From JAZKIX01 sp040384645 (lineage in GTDB: Bacteria > Pseudomonadota > Gammaproteobacteria > Burkholderiales > Burkholderiaceae_D): a stretch of 33,944 bases of DNA. Location of the stretch: NCBI GenBank assembly GCA_040384645.1, contig JAZKIX010000048.1:1-33944 (forward strand), written 5' to 3'. Every line of letters starts with the position of its first letter. The first letter of the stretch is position 1. Positions 15,853-23,586 of the stretch are shown piece after piece. The position numbers and the translations under genes were made by a program. The notes beneath the pieces were generated by a model. That model was not told where the DNA came from. It ran no database searches and saw only the letters and a list, made by a program, of their open reading frames with translations.

Positions 15853-18102
15853 TTGGCAACACCGACTAAACCATTGCACATCGGCGTATTGATCAATAAC
15901 CTGGACGGTTATTTTGAGCGCGAACTGCTGGATGGATTGCGGATCAAGGCGCAAGCGGAAGGATTGAAGCTGCTCTACATCGCCGGCCATAACGTCAATG
16001 CCAGCGACCTGTTCCGGCGCCAATTCAATGTCACATACGATCTCGGCAATTGCCCCCAGATCGATGCTATTGTCAGCGCCACCGCTTTTTTTCAAACGGA
16101 AATGAGCCTTGACGAAGGCATCGCCTTCATTAATCGCTACCGTCCGCGCCCAACGATCAACCTCAATTTCACGATGCCCGGTTGCCCATCGATCAACATC
16201 GATAATCGCACCGGCTTTCGTGACCTGATGCATCATTTGATTCATGTGCATGGCTACAAGCGCCTCGCTTTCATGAAAGGCAGCGACGGCAATCTGGACG
16301 GTGCCGAGCGTTTTTCTGTGTATAAGGAATGCCTGGCCGAAGCCGGTTTCGAATTCGATCCATTGTTAGTGGTCAATGGCGATTTCAACCAGTTTGACGG
16401 CCGTATCGCGATGGCGAAATTGCTGGACCGAAAGCGACCCTTCGACGTATTGGTTGCCGCCAGCGACAAAATGGCGCAGGTAGCCATGGCCGTGGCAATC
16501 GAGCGCGGGTTTAGGATTCCGCATGATTTTGCGCTGACCGGGTTTGATGACTTGCTCTACCTGTCAAAAGAAGGGCCGTCCCTCACCACCATCAATCAAT
16601 CGCTGCGCCATCAGATGGCGGTGGCGATCGACGTCTTGCTGGCAATCGCGCGTGGCGAACAAGTGCCCCATGTCACGACCCTGCCAACCCGGCTGGTGCT
16701 GCGCCAGTCCTGCGGCTGTGGGGCCAAGATCCAATTGACGCCATTGCAGGCAGATAGCGAGCCGCTGCAAGTACACGACGCCATCATTGCCCTAGTCGCT
16801 TTATTGCCGGAACAAACCCGTCAATTCCGTCGTTACCTGCAGCAGCTGGAGCAAGCCCTTCACCTTGGCAACGACCAGTTTGAAGACCGCCTCAGCCGGA
16901 TGGCGCAAGAATGCCTGGCCCAATCGGGCGATATCTCGCAATTGCAAGCCCTGTTGCTGGCCATGTATCGCCACCTCGATGCGTTGCCTGGCGTCACGCC
17001 GGACAAGCGGCAGCGCTACGGTGAATATTTGCAAAACGGCCAGATCGTCCTCTTCAACGTCCACAGCATTTTTAATCTGCGCGAAACGGTGACCGAGGAT
17101 TACAACGATTTCATGACGCGCCAGCTTGGCTTCCTCAAGAAGCGCATGTCTAACCTCGATCACGATACCTTGATGAACCTGATCGAAGAAGTGCTGCACG
17201 AGTTCGGCATTCCGTCCTGCTATATCGCGCTGTACGACGCACCGTTCATCTTCAGCACCTTAGCCAATATCAAGCTGCCCGAGACTTCGCGCCTGATTTT
17301 CGCCATGACCGATTATGTGCGCCACGCAGAAGATATCGATCAGCCTTTTGCCACCCGCAACCTGGTACCGGACCAATTGTTCAGCAAGGTAGATCATCAG
17401 GTCATGGGACTGTTTCCCTTGTTCCAATATGCCGAACATTACGGCTATATTATTCTCGACCTGACCGTGATGCCGGCCACCCGGCTCGAATTGATCCGGG
17501 ATGAAATTTCCACCAATATTATCAACAGCGTGCTGGTGGCCGAGCTGGCGCAAGCGCGCGATTTGCTCAAGATGGATCTGGCGATTGCCGAAGGCCAGAA
17601 CGAACGCCTGGAACATCTGGCGGTGCGTGATGAACTGACCGGCCAGTACAACCGGCGCGGCTTCTTCAATCTGGCAGTGCAGCAAATCGAAGCGGGCAAT
17701 GGCTTCCCGATGATGATCATTTTTGCCGATCTGGATGGCTTGAAAATCATCAACGATAATTTCGGCCATATCGAAGGCGATTTTTCGATCCGCAAAGCCA
17801 GCCAGCTACTGGCCCAGGTTTTCCGCACCAGCGATATTATTTGCCGGCTGGGCGGCGACGAGTTCGTCATTCTCAGCCCTGAATGCACACCCGACGATTT
17901 GCTCAGCATCAAACGCCGGGTCTACGAGCGTTTTAATACCTTCAATGCCGAAAGCGACAAACCCTACAAGATCGCCTGCAGCATCGGTTATTTTGTCTTG
18001 ACCGAAGACGACAAAACCCCGCTGGAGCTGATCCTCAATCGCGCCGACCAATACCTGTATGAAGAAAAACGGCGCCGCAAGTCGGGTCGGGATACGACGT
18101 AA
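15853..18102 (+). CDS. Diguanylate cyclase with LacI/PBP-like sensor and GAF-like middle domain
   Basis: 749 residues. A TTG start at 15853 has GGAG eight bases upstream; no other start fits. Residues about 8-290 are a sugar-binding-protein-like domain as in LacI regulators (HIGVLINNLDGYFERELLDGL, INIDNRTGFRDLMHHLIHVHGYKRLAFM, DFALTGFDDL), but the DNA-binding helix-turn-helix is absent and there is no signal peptide. C287 and C289 lie in RQSCGCG at its end. Residues about 420-560 look GAF-like. The C-terminal cyclase has an intact GGDEF site (667-671) and an RTSD inhibitory site (658-661). It should make c-di-GMP in response to a cytoplasmic small ligand. The ligand is unknown. Confidence 0.9.
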   Translation: MATPTKPLHIGVLINNLDGYFERELLDGLRIKAQAEGLKLLYIAGHNVNASDLFRRQFNVTYDLGNCPQIDAIVSATAFFQTEMSLDEGIAFINRYRPRPTINLNFTMPGCPSINIDNRTGFRDLMHHLIHVHGYKRLAFMKGSDGNLDGAERFSVYKECLAEAGFEFDPLLVVNGDFNQFDGRIAMAKLLDRKRPFDVLVAASDKMAQVAMAVAIERGFRIPHDFALTGFDDLLYLSKEGPSLTTINQSLRHQMAVAIDVLLAIARGEQVPHVTTLPTRLVLRQSCGCGAKIQLTPLQADSEPLQVHDAIIALVALLPEQTRQFRRYLQQLEQALHLGNDQFEDRLSRMAQECLAQSGDISQLQALLLAMYRHLDALPGVTPDKRQRYGEYLQNGQIVLFNVHSIFNLRETVTEDYNDFMTRQLGFLKKRMSNLDHDTLMNLIEEVLHEFGIPSCYIALYDAPFIFSTLANIKLPETSRLIFAMTDYVRHAEDIDQPFATRNLVPDQLFSKVDHQVMGLFPLFQYAEHYGYIILDLTVMPATRLELIRDEISTNIINSVLVAELAQARDLLKMDLAIAEGQNERLEHLAVRDELTGQYNRRGFFNLAVQQIEAGNGFPMMIIFADLDGLKIINDNFGHIEGDFSIRKASQLLAQVFRTSDIICRLGGDEFVILSPECTPDDLLSIKRRVYERFNTFNAESDKPYKIACSIGYFVLTEDDKTPLELILNRADQYLYEEKRRRKSGRDTT

Positions 18103-18536
18103 GGCGGCACTTGAGTGCGCCTACTAAACGTCAGGCCAGTTAGGTAGGGCAGATGTTGCCTTTGCCGGTCTGAAAGGTGTACGACGCCTTTAATATACTG
18201 TGCCGTGTATTATTTTTAGCCCAATGAATGCCTGCGGATTGAGGTAAATATTTGCGCATACTCCCTATTTTTAGCCTATTTTGGCGTTTAAATAAGTCAT
18301 GTTTGAACTATTCCATTGATATACAGAAGAAGTAAAAACTTCTCAACAATTTGGATCACATGACTGTTGAGTTCGTTCATGGGATTAGCTTGTGTCGCCA
18401 TGGTCGCTCACCCGGAACTGGTGTCGGCTCTGTTTGGATGGCTGACCAAACGAGTCATCTGATGGGTGAACAAGTACTGTGCGAAATAACACCAATCGAG
18501 CTAATCGCAAGCCTCTGAAACCGAACTATTAGCGCT
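18103..18536. other. Intergenic region (434 bp) after the diguanylate cyclase
   Basis: It holds a small GC-rich hairpin right after the cyclase stop (18102-18122), the repeat copy at 18192-18276, and about 260 bp in which I see no supported gene, promoter or RNA. Confidence 0.6.
18192..18276 (+). repeat. Two-hairpin intergenic element, copy 3 of 4
   Basis: AATATACTGTGCCGTGTATT, then ATTTTTAGCCCAATGAATG, CCTGCGG, a GAGGTA/TACTC pairing region and CATACTCCCTATTTTTAG. It is closest to the copy at 19071 (same core AGCCCAATGAAT or TGCCCAATGAAT). It lies 89 bases after the cyclase stop in the same direction. Confidence 0.7.
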
Positions 18537-18986
18537 ATGAATGTCAAATCAGTCATCCTGGTTTCTTTAGCAATGATCGCGCTGATTGCCACGGCTGGCG
18601 TGCTGCTTGTTGTGGTCGGTCCCAGCGATGTGGTTACGAACCGATATCCGACGCTCGCGGCAGCGCGTGCGGACAAACTATTCGAGCGCGGATGGCTACC
18701 TGAGATACTTCCTCCGTCGACTTTCCAGATTGACACCTTGAACAATTTGGACCTCGACACATCGGCAGGTCGGTTCTCATTTAATGCTGCTGAGTGGACA
18801 GCTTTCAAAAATAGACTGGCGGTTGGGGAGCAACGTGCGCCGTTTGATGGCTGGGCCGCGACTGTCGGCAAGAAGCAAGCGGCGGGATTCTCAATCTGGT
18901 ATTACACAGATTCAAACACCACGTGGGCGTTTTTCTGCAAGGCTGAAGTGGCCTACTGTGAATACACGACGTGGACGGCAATCTAG
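18537..18986 (+). CDS. Uncharacterised membrane-anchored or exported protein
   Basis: 149 residues. Residues 5-28 are a single hydrophobic segment with a short N-terminal charge, so it is a signal anchor or signal peptide. The remainder (RADKLFERGWLPEILPPSTF, NLDLDTSAGRFSFNAAEW) resembles a small group of uncharacterised bacterial proteins whose hallmark is a GWLPxxLPPS segment; the family has no known role as far as I know. No clear ribosome binding site. The gene sits alone between two direct copies of the intergenic element (18192 and 19071) and could have been brought in with them. Confidence 0.65.
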   Translation: MNVKSVILVSLAMIALIATAGVLLVVVGPSDVVTNRYPTLAAARADKLFERGWLPEILPPSTFQIDTLNNLDLDTSAGRFSFNAAEWTAFKNRLAVGEQRAPFDGWAATVGKKQAAGFSIWYYTDSNTTWAFFCKAEVAYCEYTTWTAI

Positions 18987-19070
18987 GTAACGCAACTCAA
19001 CTTCAATCGGCGCAGGCATTCGTATGAAGTTTTATAAAAAGCCTGCGCTTTGAAGGCTCCAAAAGACAAA

Positions 19071-19154
19071 AATATACTGTGGTGTGTATTATTTTTTGCC
19101 CAATGAATACCTGCGGCTGAGGGTATATTTCGGCATATACCCCCTATATTTACC
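19071..19154 (+). repeat. Two-hairpin intergenic element, copy 4 of 4
   Basis: AATATACTGTGGTGTGTATT, then ATTTTTTGCCCAATGAATA, CCTGCGG. It then has a perfect 8-bp hairpin, GGGTATAT-TTCGGC-ATATACCC, followed by CCTATATTTA. Its right end supplies the stop codon (19150-19152, read on the minus strand) of the convergent NTF2-like gene. Confidence 0.7.
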
Positions 19155-19605
19155 CCGATATCGGGGCCATTCCCGCTTCTGCCACGCCCTGATCGCGCAA
19201 ATCCTGTAAGGCCGCAGCCAGCACCTGCGTGTCGCAGTAAATGCGCAGCGACACCACCTTGCCCCATTTCAGGCGTAGTGCATGCACGCCCTGATTGCTG
19301 CGCGGCGTGCCATCGCGCAGGGTGAAATGGTCGCGCCATTCGACCAGCGCCACGGTGTTCCACGGCCAGCCGCTGACGGCCACCGAGTCGATATCGAAGC
19401 GCACATCCGGCAGCAGGTTTTTCAGCCGCACATACCACGGCCCGATGGTCGCCATGCTGCGGCGCGATCCGGCCAGTGCGTGGTCGCCGAAAAATACATG
19501 CTCCACCGGCGTGCCGAAAGAGCCCAGCACCGGCGCGTAATCGCCCCGGTTCAGCGCGGCAAAGGCATTACGTAAAATGCGTTCGACAACCATGCGATAG
19601 ATCAT
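19150..19605 (-). CDS. NTF2/SnoaL-like small protein
   Basis: 151 residues with no signal peptide. The pattern AFAALNRGDYAPVLGSFGTPVEHVF, a middle RFDIDSVAVSGWPWNTVALVEW, and GVHALRLKWGKVVSLRIYCDT is the cone-shaped SnoaL-like fold used by many small isomerases, hydrolases and ligand-binding proteins. AGGAG lies seven bases before ATG 19605. A TetR gene starts upstream on the same strand with a 40-bp gap, so the two probably form an operon. Substrate unknown. Confidence 0.78.
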   Translation of the reverse strand: MIYRMVVERILRNAFAALNRGDYAPVLGSFGTPVEHVFFGDHALAGSRRSMATIGPWYVRLKNLLPDVRFDIDSVAVSGWPWNTVALVEWRDHFTLRDGTPRSNQGVHALRLKWGKVVSLRIYCDTQVLAAALQDLRDQGVAEAGMAPISG

Positions 19606-19645
19606 GATGCGGCTCCTGTGGGGTGGGTGAATCGGGGTGAATGGA

Positions 19646-20269
19646 TTAAGTCGACGCTAGCTTGGTTGCGTCCTGCGGACGCAGATGTTGCGCGATATGC
19701 TGTTCCAGATGACGCCGCGCGGCACGTAGATATTGGGCGTCGGCGTAGAGCTGGGTTAGCATCACCCCACCCTCGATCGCCGCGATGAAGACGGTGGCAA
19801 ATGCGGCTCCATCGACATCCGCTGCAATCTCCTTGCGTTGCTGGCCGCTTTGCACGATGCCGACCAGCAAGCTGTGCCAACCCGCCATTGCCACCTGCGC
19901 CCGCTGCCGCAATCCCGGCTCGGCATGGTCGGCTTCGATAGCGCTATTCATGATCGGGCAACCACCGGCCATCGGCACGTCGATATCATCGTCGCCATAG
20001 GCTGCCAGCAAGGCCAGCAATTGGTCGCAGGCATTGGCCTTGCCTTGCAGCGCCTGCAAAAATCGTTCACGGATTTGCCCCACTGCAAAATCCATCGCCG
20101 CATACGCCAGTGTCTCGCGACTGTCGAAGTGGCGGTACAAACCACCTTTCTGGATGCCAGTAGTCTCGATCACCGCCGCAATCGAGGTCGATAAAAAGCC
20201 CTGACGATTCATCAGTGCAGCAGTGCGTTCTATGATCTGCGCGCGGGTACGTTCGCCCTTGGTTTGCAT
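19646..20269 (-). CDS. TetR family transcriptional regulator
   Basis: 207 residues. The N-terminal helix-turn-helix (about residues 8-55: RAQIIERTAALMNRQGFLSTSI, TGIQKGGLYRHFDSRETLAYAAM) is a typical TetR DNA-binding domain. The C-terminal ligand domain with GGCPIMNSAIEADHAEPGLR resembles the LmrA/YxaF-like group that senses hydrophobic or electrophilic compounds. It probably represses itself and the NTF2-like gene downstream. A near-perfect palindrome at 20281-20304 just upstream is the likely operator. Confidence 0.92.
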   Translation of the reverse strand: MQTKGERTRAQIIERTAALMNRQGFLSTSIAAVIETTGIQKGGLYRHFDSRETLAYAAMDFAVGQIRERFLQALQGKANACDQLLALLAAYGDDDIDVPMAGGCPIMNSAIEADHAEPGLRQRAQVAMAGWHSLLVGIVQSGQQRKEIAADVDGAAFATVFIAAIEGGVMLTQLYADAQYLRAARRHLEQHIAQHLRPQDATKLAST

Positions 20270-20280
20270 CGGATTTTCCC

Positions 20281-20304
20281 AAAAGAGACTGAATGGTATC
20301 TTTT
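20281..20304. promoter_or_regulatory. Candidate TetR operator
   Basis: AAAAGAGAC (20281-20289) and GTATCTTTT (20296-20304) are inverted repeats with one mismatch in nine positions and a 6-base centre. It lies 12 bases before the start of the TetR gene, where binding would block its promoter or elongation. Confidence 0.5.
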
Positions 20305-20387
20305 ATGGAAAGAGCTTGTCAAGACTTGATTGAATGAGCGTGTGTTGCGGGAGCGGCGCCGGTTGAGACTGATAAGCGGCGTAAGTT

Positions 20388-20789
20388 TTATACCCAGTTT
20401 TCTAAAATCAAGGGCGCTGCGATGCGTTCGTAATGCCGGATATTATTGGTGACCAGTACCGCGCCAGCCGATAGTGAATGAGCTGCAATCATCATGTCCA
20501 GTTCGCCGATGGGTTGTCCTGTGCTGACCAGTTGATGACGAATTTCGGCGTACCAGTCGGCTGCTTCGGCATCCCACGCTAGCACGCGGACGATCTTGAT
20601 GAACTGGCGTACTGCGAGCTGTAGGCGATGCTCGGACGGCAAGCGCTTCAAGCCGTACAACAGTTCTGCCCGGGTCATCACGGAAATGCAAATCATCGAT
20701 GGCACTATTGCAGACAATTTAGCCTCAATGACTGGCGACTTGCCTTTGATGAGGTAGCTGGCAGTATCGGTATCGAGCATGTGCAACAT
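20388..20789 (-). CDS. vapC: VapC-type PIN-domain toxin
   Basis: 133 residues, normal for VapC endoribonucleases. The acidic active-site set is present: D6 (MLDTDTASYLI), E42 (TRAELLYGL) and D98 (GELDMMIAAH), with TNN at 114-116 in the fourth position. ATG 20789 overlaps the antitoxin stop by 4 bp (ATGA); a second ATG three codons later is also possible. The pair acts as a stress-related toxin-antitoxin system that cuts RNA when the antitoxin is lost. Confidence 0.93.
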   Translation of the reverse strand: MLHMLDTDTASYLIKGKSPVIEAKLSAIVPSMICISVMTRAELLYGLKRLPSEHRLQLAVRQFIKIVRVLAWDAEAADWYAEIRHQLVSTGQPIGELDMMIAAHSLSAGAVLVTNNIRHYERIAAPLILENWV

Positions 20790-21085
20790 CAGGGTGTTCC
20801 TGCTTCGCTGTGTGTTTCAAGCTCGTCGTCGAATATGCCGCTGTCTTGCGGCAGCGTATTCATCGGACGATCCGCCATAAAGTCGGCGGGCACTTCAGTC
20901 GCATGCAATAAGGCAAAAAACTCATTCCACGTTTTGGCGCCGGGCCGGTTTGACAGCACCACGTCACCGGTAGCATCGTCGCGGGTGACGTAGACCTCGC
21001 TTCCTTCAAAGCGGAATTCGATGGGTAGGCGCACGGCTTGGCTGGCACCGTTTTTGAAGAGTTTGGCGATGCGTGTTTCGATCAT
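20789..21085 (-). CDS. vapB: VapB-type antitoxin (AbrB/MazE-like DNA-binding domain)
   Basis: 98 residues. The N-terminus (IAKLFKNGASQAVRLPIEFRF) is a swapped-hairpin AbrB domain that binds the operon's operator; the acidic C-terminal part (about 60-98) should wrap the toxin. CAGGAG lies seven bases before ATG 21085. A perfect palindrome at 21115-21126 immediately upstream is the likely autoregulatory site. Confidence 0.92.
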   Translation of the reverse strand: MIETRIAKLFKNGASQAVRLPIEFRFEGSEVYVTRDDATGDVVLSNRPGAKTWNEFFALLHATEVPADFMADRPMNTLPQDSGIFDDELETHSEAGTP

Positions 21086-21114
21086 GATCTTGCTCCTGTA
21101 TTAAATATATATCG

Positions 21115-21126
21115 AAGTATATACTT
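21115..21126. promoter_or_regulatory. Palindromic operator of vapBC
   Basis: AAGTATATACTT is a perfect 12-bp palindrome 30 bases upstream of the vapB ATG, in an AT-rich stretch that probably also contains the promoter. Confidence 0.55.
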
Positions 21127-21176
21127 GATCTGCGTTGCGACGGTTTTTATAATCTGATTCGTAATGTGGGGTGGTT

Positions 21177-21254
21177 TCATTCTGGTGTATTCGGATGCAG
21201 CTTCTTGACATAAAGCCACCAAAACGCCAGCCCTGCAACGGCGCTAGTACCAAG
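21177..21254 (-). pseudogene. Possible C-terminal remnant of a small membrane protein
   Basis: About 25 codons end in TGA at 21177-21179 and read SAVAGLAFWWLYVKKLHPNT before it, which looks like one transmembrane helix plus a basic tail. The frame is closed upstream by TAG, and no start or ribosome binding site exists. May be chance. Confidence 0.2.
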
Positions 21255-21513
21255 CTATTTAGCGTTGAGGGATGCAATCAAGACGGGCGACCGTAATTTC
21301 ACCGCCGTTAATACGGCAGGTAGTCCCCCAAAAGGTAGTCCCCCAAAAGCCCAGTATTGTGTAAGTTCACAACATGTGCTGTGCCATCGACCAGAGCCAG
21401 ACCACAAGTGGTCGTCGTGGCGAACAGCATGCCCAGCATCGCGGTCAAGCAAAAAATCCAATCGTTCGTAACATATTGCAGTCCTAAAAAATGAGTTTTA
21501 ATGGGAGCTTGGC

Positions 21514-22185
21514 TTACCCCAGCAACTCATATTTCCCACCCCGTTCCAACGCCCGCTGATACGCCGGCCTCGCATGTATCCGCTGTAAAAACTCCATCAA
21601 TGCCGGCCGGCTTGAATCCAGTCCACCCCGCATCGCTGCTGCTTCCAGCGGGAAGCTCATCTGGATATCGGCAGCACTGAATTCATTACCGGCGAACCAT
21701 CCGGTCTTTTTAATCTCGTTTTCCAGATAGTCCAGGTGCAAGGCAATCTGCGGATTGATGAAAGATTTTTTGGCGGCGCCTGCGATGGCGCGGGCGATTG
21801 GCTTGATGAAGAAGGGCATGGGGCCTTTTTCGACGCGGTCGAATACCAGCTTGAGTAGCAGTGGCGGCATGGCGGAACCCTCGGCGTAATGCAGCCAGTA
21901 GGTGTAGCGCAACCGCTCCGACGTGCCGATGGGTGGAATCAGGCGGCCGTCGCCGTAACGCTCGACCAGGTATTCGATGATGGCGCCGGATTCTGCGATG
22001 GTGAGCGGGCCGTCGGTGATGACGGGCGATTTACCGAGCGGGTGAACGTCACGCAGTGAATCCGGCGCGAGCATGGTGCGGCGGTCGCGTTGGTAGGGTT
22101 TGATTTCGTAGTCGATCCCGAGTTCTTCCAGCAGCCACAAGACGCGTTGTGAACGGGAGTTATTGAGGTGGTGGACAGTAATCAT
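21514..22185 (-). CDS. Glutathione S-transferase family protein
   Basis: 223 residues. The N-terminal thioredoxin-like domain (about 1-80) begins ITVHHLNNSRSQRVLWLLEELG with Ser/Asn in the usual catalytic position and has the DGPLTIAESGAIIEYL glutathione-binding segment. The helical C-terminal domain (about 90-210) includes WFAGNEFSAADIQMSFPLEA, the N-capping box of GSTs. It conjugates glutathione to electrophiles or acts as a peroxidase; the substrate is not predictable. Single gene with no obvious operon partner. Confidence 0.9.
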   Translation of the reverse strand: MITVHHLNNSRSQRVLWLLEELGIDYEIKPYQRDRRTMLAPDSLRDVHPLGKSPVITDGPLTIAESGAIIEYLVERYGDGRLIPPIGTSERLRYTYWLHYAEGSAMPPLLLKLVFDRVEKGPMPFFIKPIARAIAGAAKKSFINPQIALHLDYLENEIKKTGWFAGNEFSAADIQMSFPLEAAAMRGGLDSSRPALMEFLQRIHARPAYQRALERGGKYELLG

Positions 22186-22421
22186 GGATTCGGTCTTCTG
22201 GTTGGGGTGAAAGAAATTGCCCGGTTGCTTTCCTGAAATCTGATAGGTATGGACAAATCATAGAGCAGGGCTTCGTTGTATTGCGGCTTATTTGCGTCAG
22301 ATCAAGTCGCCGCGATGTTACCGGAGGCAGTTGCCGTTTTTCGCAAAAGTTATCTTGGTAAGGAAATTACAATCGCAGCATCGTCTTTGGTTTTAAGACT
22401 TCGGCGTAACAAACTTATCGA

Positions 22422-23468
22422 ATGAAAACACTTTTTCTACGCTTCACGTTTATCTTCACCACTGCATTGTTGTGCTGCATTGATGTGCGTGCACAAGATG
22501 TCATCGATGCGTCGGACAGCAAGGCTTATGCCTCAGTTATATTTGGTAATGGGGTAGCCGAAGGTGATGGCTTGGTGGGAGATACCTCCTTGGATTGGCA
22601 TGCTTTTGAAGTGCGTTTCGGGACGCGACTCGATGGCGTGGACCGTACCGTCCCGGCGCTGTTTTCCGGTGGTGGAGCAGCGCGTCTTGATTTCGTGTAT
22701 GTCAATGAAGGCCATCCGCATAATCATCACCGCGATGGATTTAGCACGCAGATCGTGATCGAAAAAATGTTGCACCAGCATGTGTCTGCCGAGTTGGGAA
22801 TTGGCCCTTATTTGAACATGGATACCACCCGCGTCGATGGGATTGAATATAACCAACAACGTTGGGGCGGCTTGTTGTCGCTGGCGCTCAGGTTTGAACT
22901 GGGGGACTTTATGCCCGGCACGCAACTCCGCTTAGGTTTCAATCGTATTGCAGTTCAGGGCGCTCATGCCTCTAATAGTTTGATGATCGGTATAGGCCGG
23001 GAGTTTCCCGGCGTGGCAGCAAAGCACGTGGATGACCGTGCCGCAAGGCCGGTGTGGGCCGGGCTGACCGCAATAGCGGCGCAGACCAATCATAGTTATT
23101 CTGAGCCACAGTTGGGCTATTCGTTCGACGCCGTGCAAGAGCGTGGTCAATGGGCAGCATCGCTCTCTGTAATAGAAGAAGGTGATGATGGGGTGCAAGT
23201 GGATCGACGCGGGATTGCTGCCCAGGCCTGGTATGTGCAGCCCTTGTCTGCCAAATGGAGCGCCAGCGCCGGGATCGGGCCGTATTTTGCGGACAATCGA
23301 CGCGATGCCGGCGACGCTAAATTTATTGGCTTAATTTCCTTCAAGGCCGAGCGTCAGTTTGGTGCTTCATGGCGTGCTTTTGCTCAATTTAGCCGGGTCG
23401 TCACATTCGAGGAAAAAAACGATCGCGATCTGTTTCAGATTGGCGTGATGCGCCGGTTTGGTCGGTAA
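22422..23468 (+). CDS. Outer-membrane beta-barrel protein made of two PagL-like repeats
   Basis: 348 residues. Signal peptide 1-24 ends VRAQD. Two homologous halves follow: repeat one has YVNEGHPHNHHRDG (93-106) and SAELGIGPYL (122-131); repeat two has VIEEGDDGVQVDRRG (250-264) and SASAGIGPYF (280-289), offset by about 158 residues. Alternating polar and hydrophobic strands and a final RRFGR suit an outer-membrane barrel. The GIGPY and loop patterns recall lipid A deacylase (PagL/acyloxyacyl hydrolase-like) barrels, but I cannot confirm the catalytic His-Ser pair. No ribosome binding site was found before ATG 22422. Confidence 0.75.
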   Translation: MKTLFLRFTFIFTTALLCCIDVRAQDVIDASDSKAYASVIFGNGVAEGDGLVGDTSLDWHAFEVRFGTRLDGVDRTVPALFSGGGAARLDFVYVNEGHPHNHHRDGFSTQIVIEKMLHQHVSAELGIGPYLNMDTTRVDGIEYNQQRWGGLLSLALRFELGDFMPGTQLRLGFNRIAVQGAHASNSLMIGIGREFPGVAAKHVDDRAARPVWAGLTAIAAQTNHSYSEPQLGYSFDAVQERGQWAASLSVIEEGDDGVQVDRRGIAAQAWYVQPLSAKWSASAGIGPYFADNRRDAGDAKFIGLISFKAERQFGASWRAFAQFSRVVTFEEKNDRDLFQIGVMRRFGR

Positions 23469-23478
23469 ATTTTGGAGC

Positions 23479-23507
23479 AGCGTCGCGCATGAGTTTGACG
23501 CTCTTTT
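23479..23507 (+). terminator. Terminator after the beta-barrel gene
   Basis: AGCGTC and GACGCT form a 6-bp stem (12-base loop) followed by CTTTTAAG, 11 bases after the stop. Confidence 0.5.
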
Positions 23508-23586
23508 AAGTCAACCAGTATAAAGATCGCTGGCGCGAGCCTTGGTATTGCTGGGCGATTGGCGGTGCACGCTGATCAAACCGGTG

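Larger units (their letters stand above)
21086..21513. other. Intergenic region (428 bp) between vapBC and GST gene
   Basis: It contains the vapBC operator, a 15-bp tandem duplication (GGTAGTCCCCCAAAA at 21319-21333 and 21334-21348) and, on the minus strand at 21177-21254, a short open stretch ending AGLAFWWLYVKKLHPNTPE-stop that resembles the tail of a lost membrane protein. Nothing else is supported. Confidence 0.5.

Noticed and set aside
21265..21471. 68-codon plus-strand frame containing the 15-bp tandem repeat
   Set aside because: Low-complexity, no ribosome binding site, no recognisable protein.
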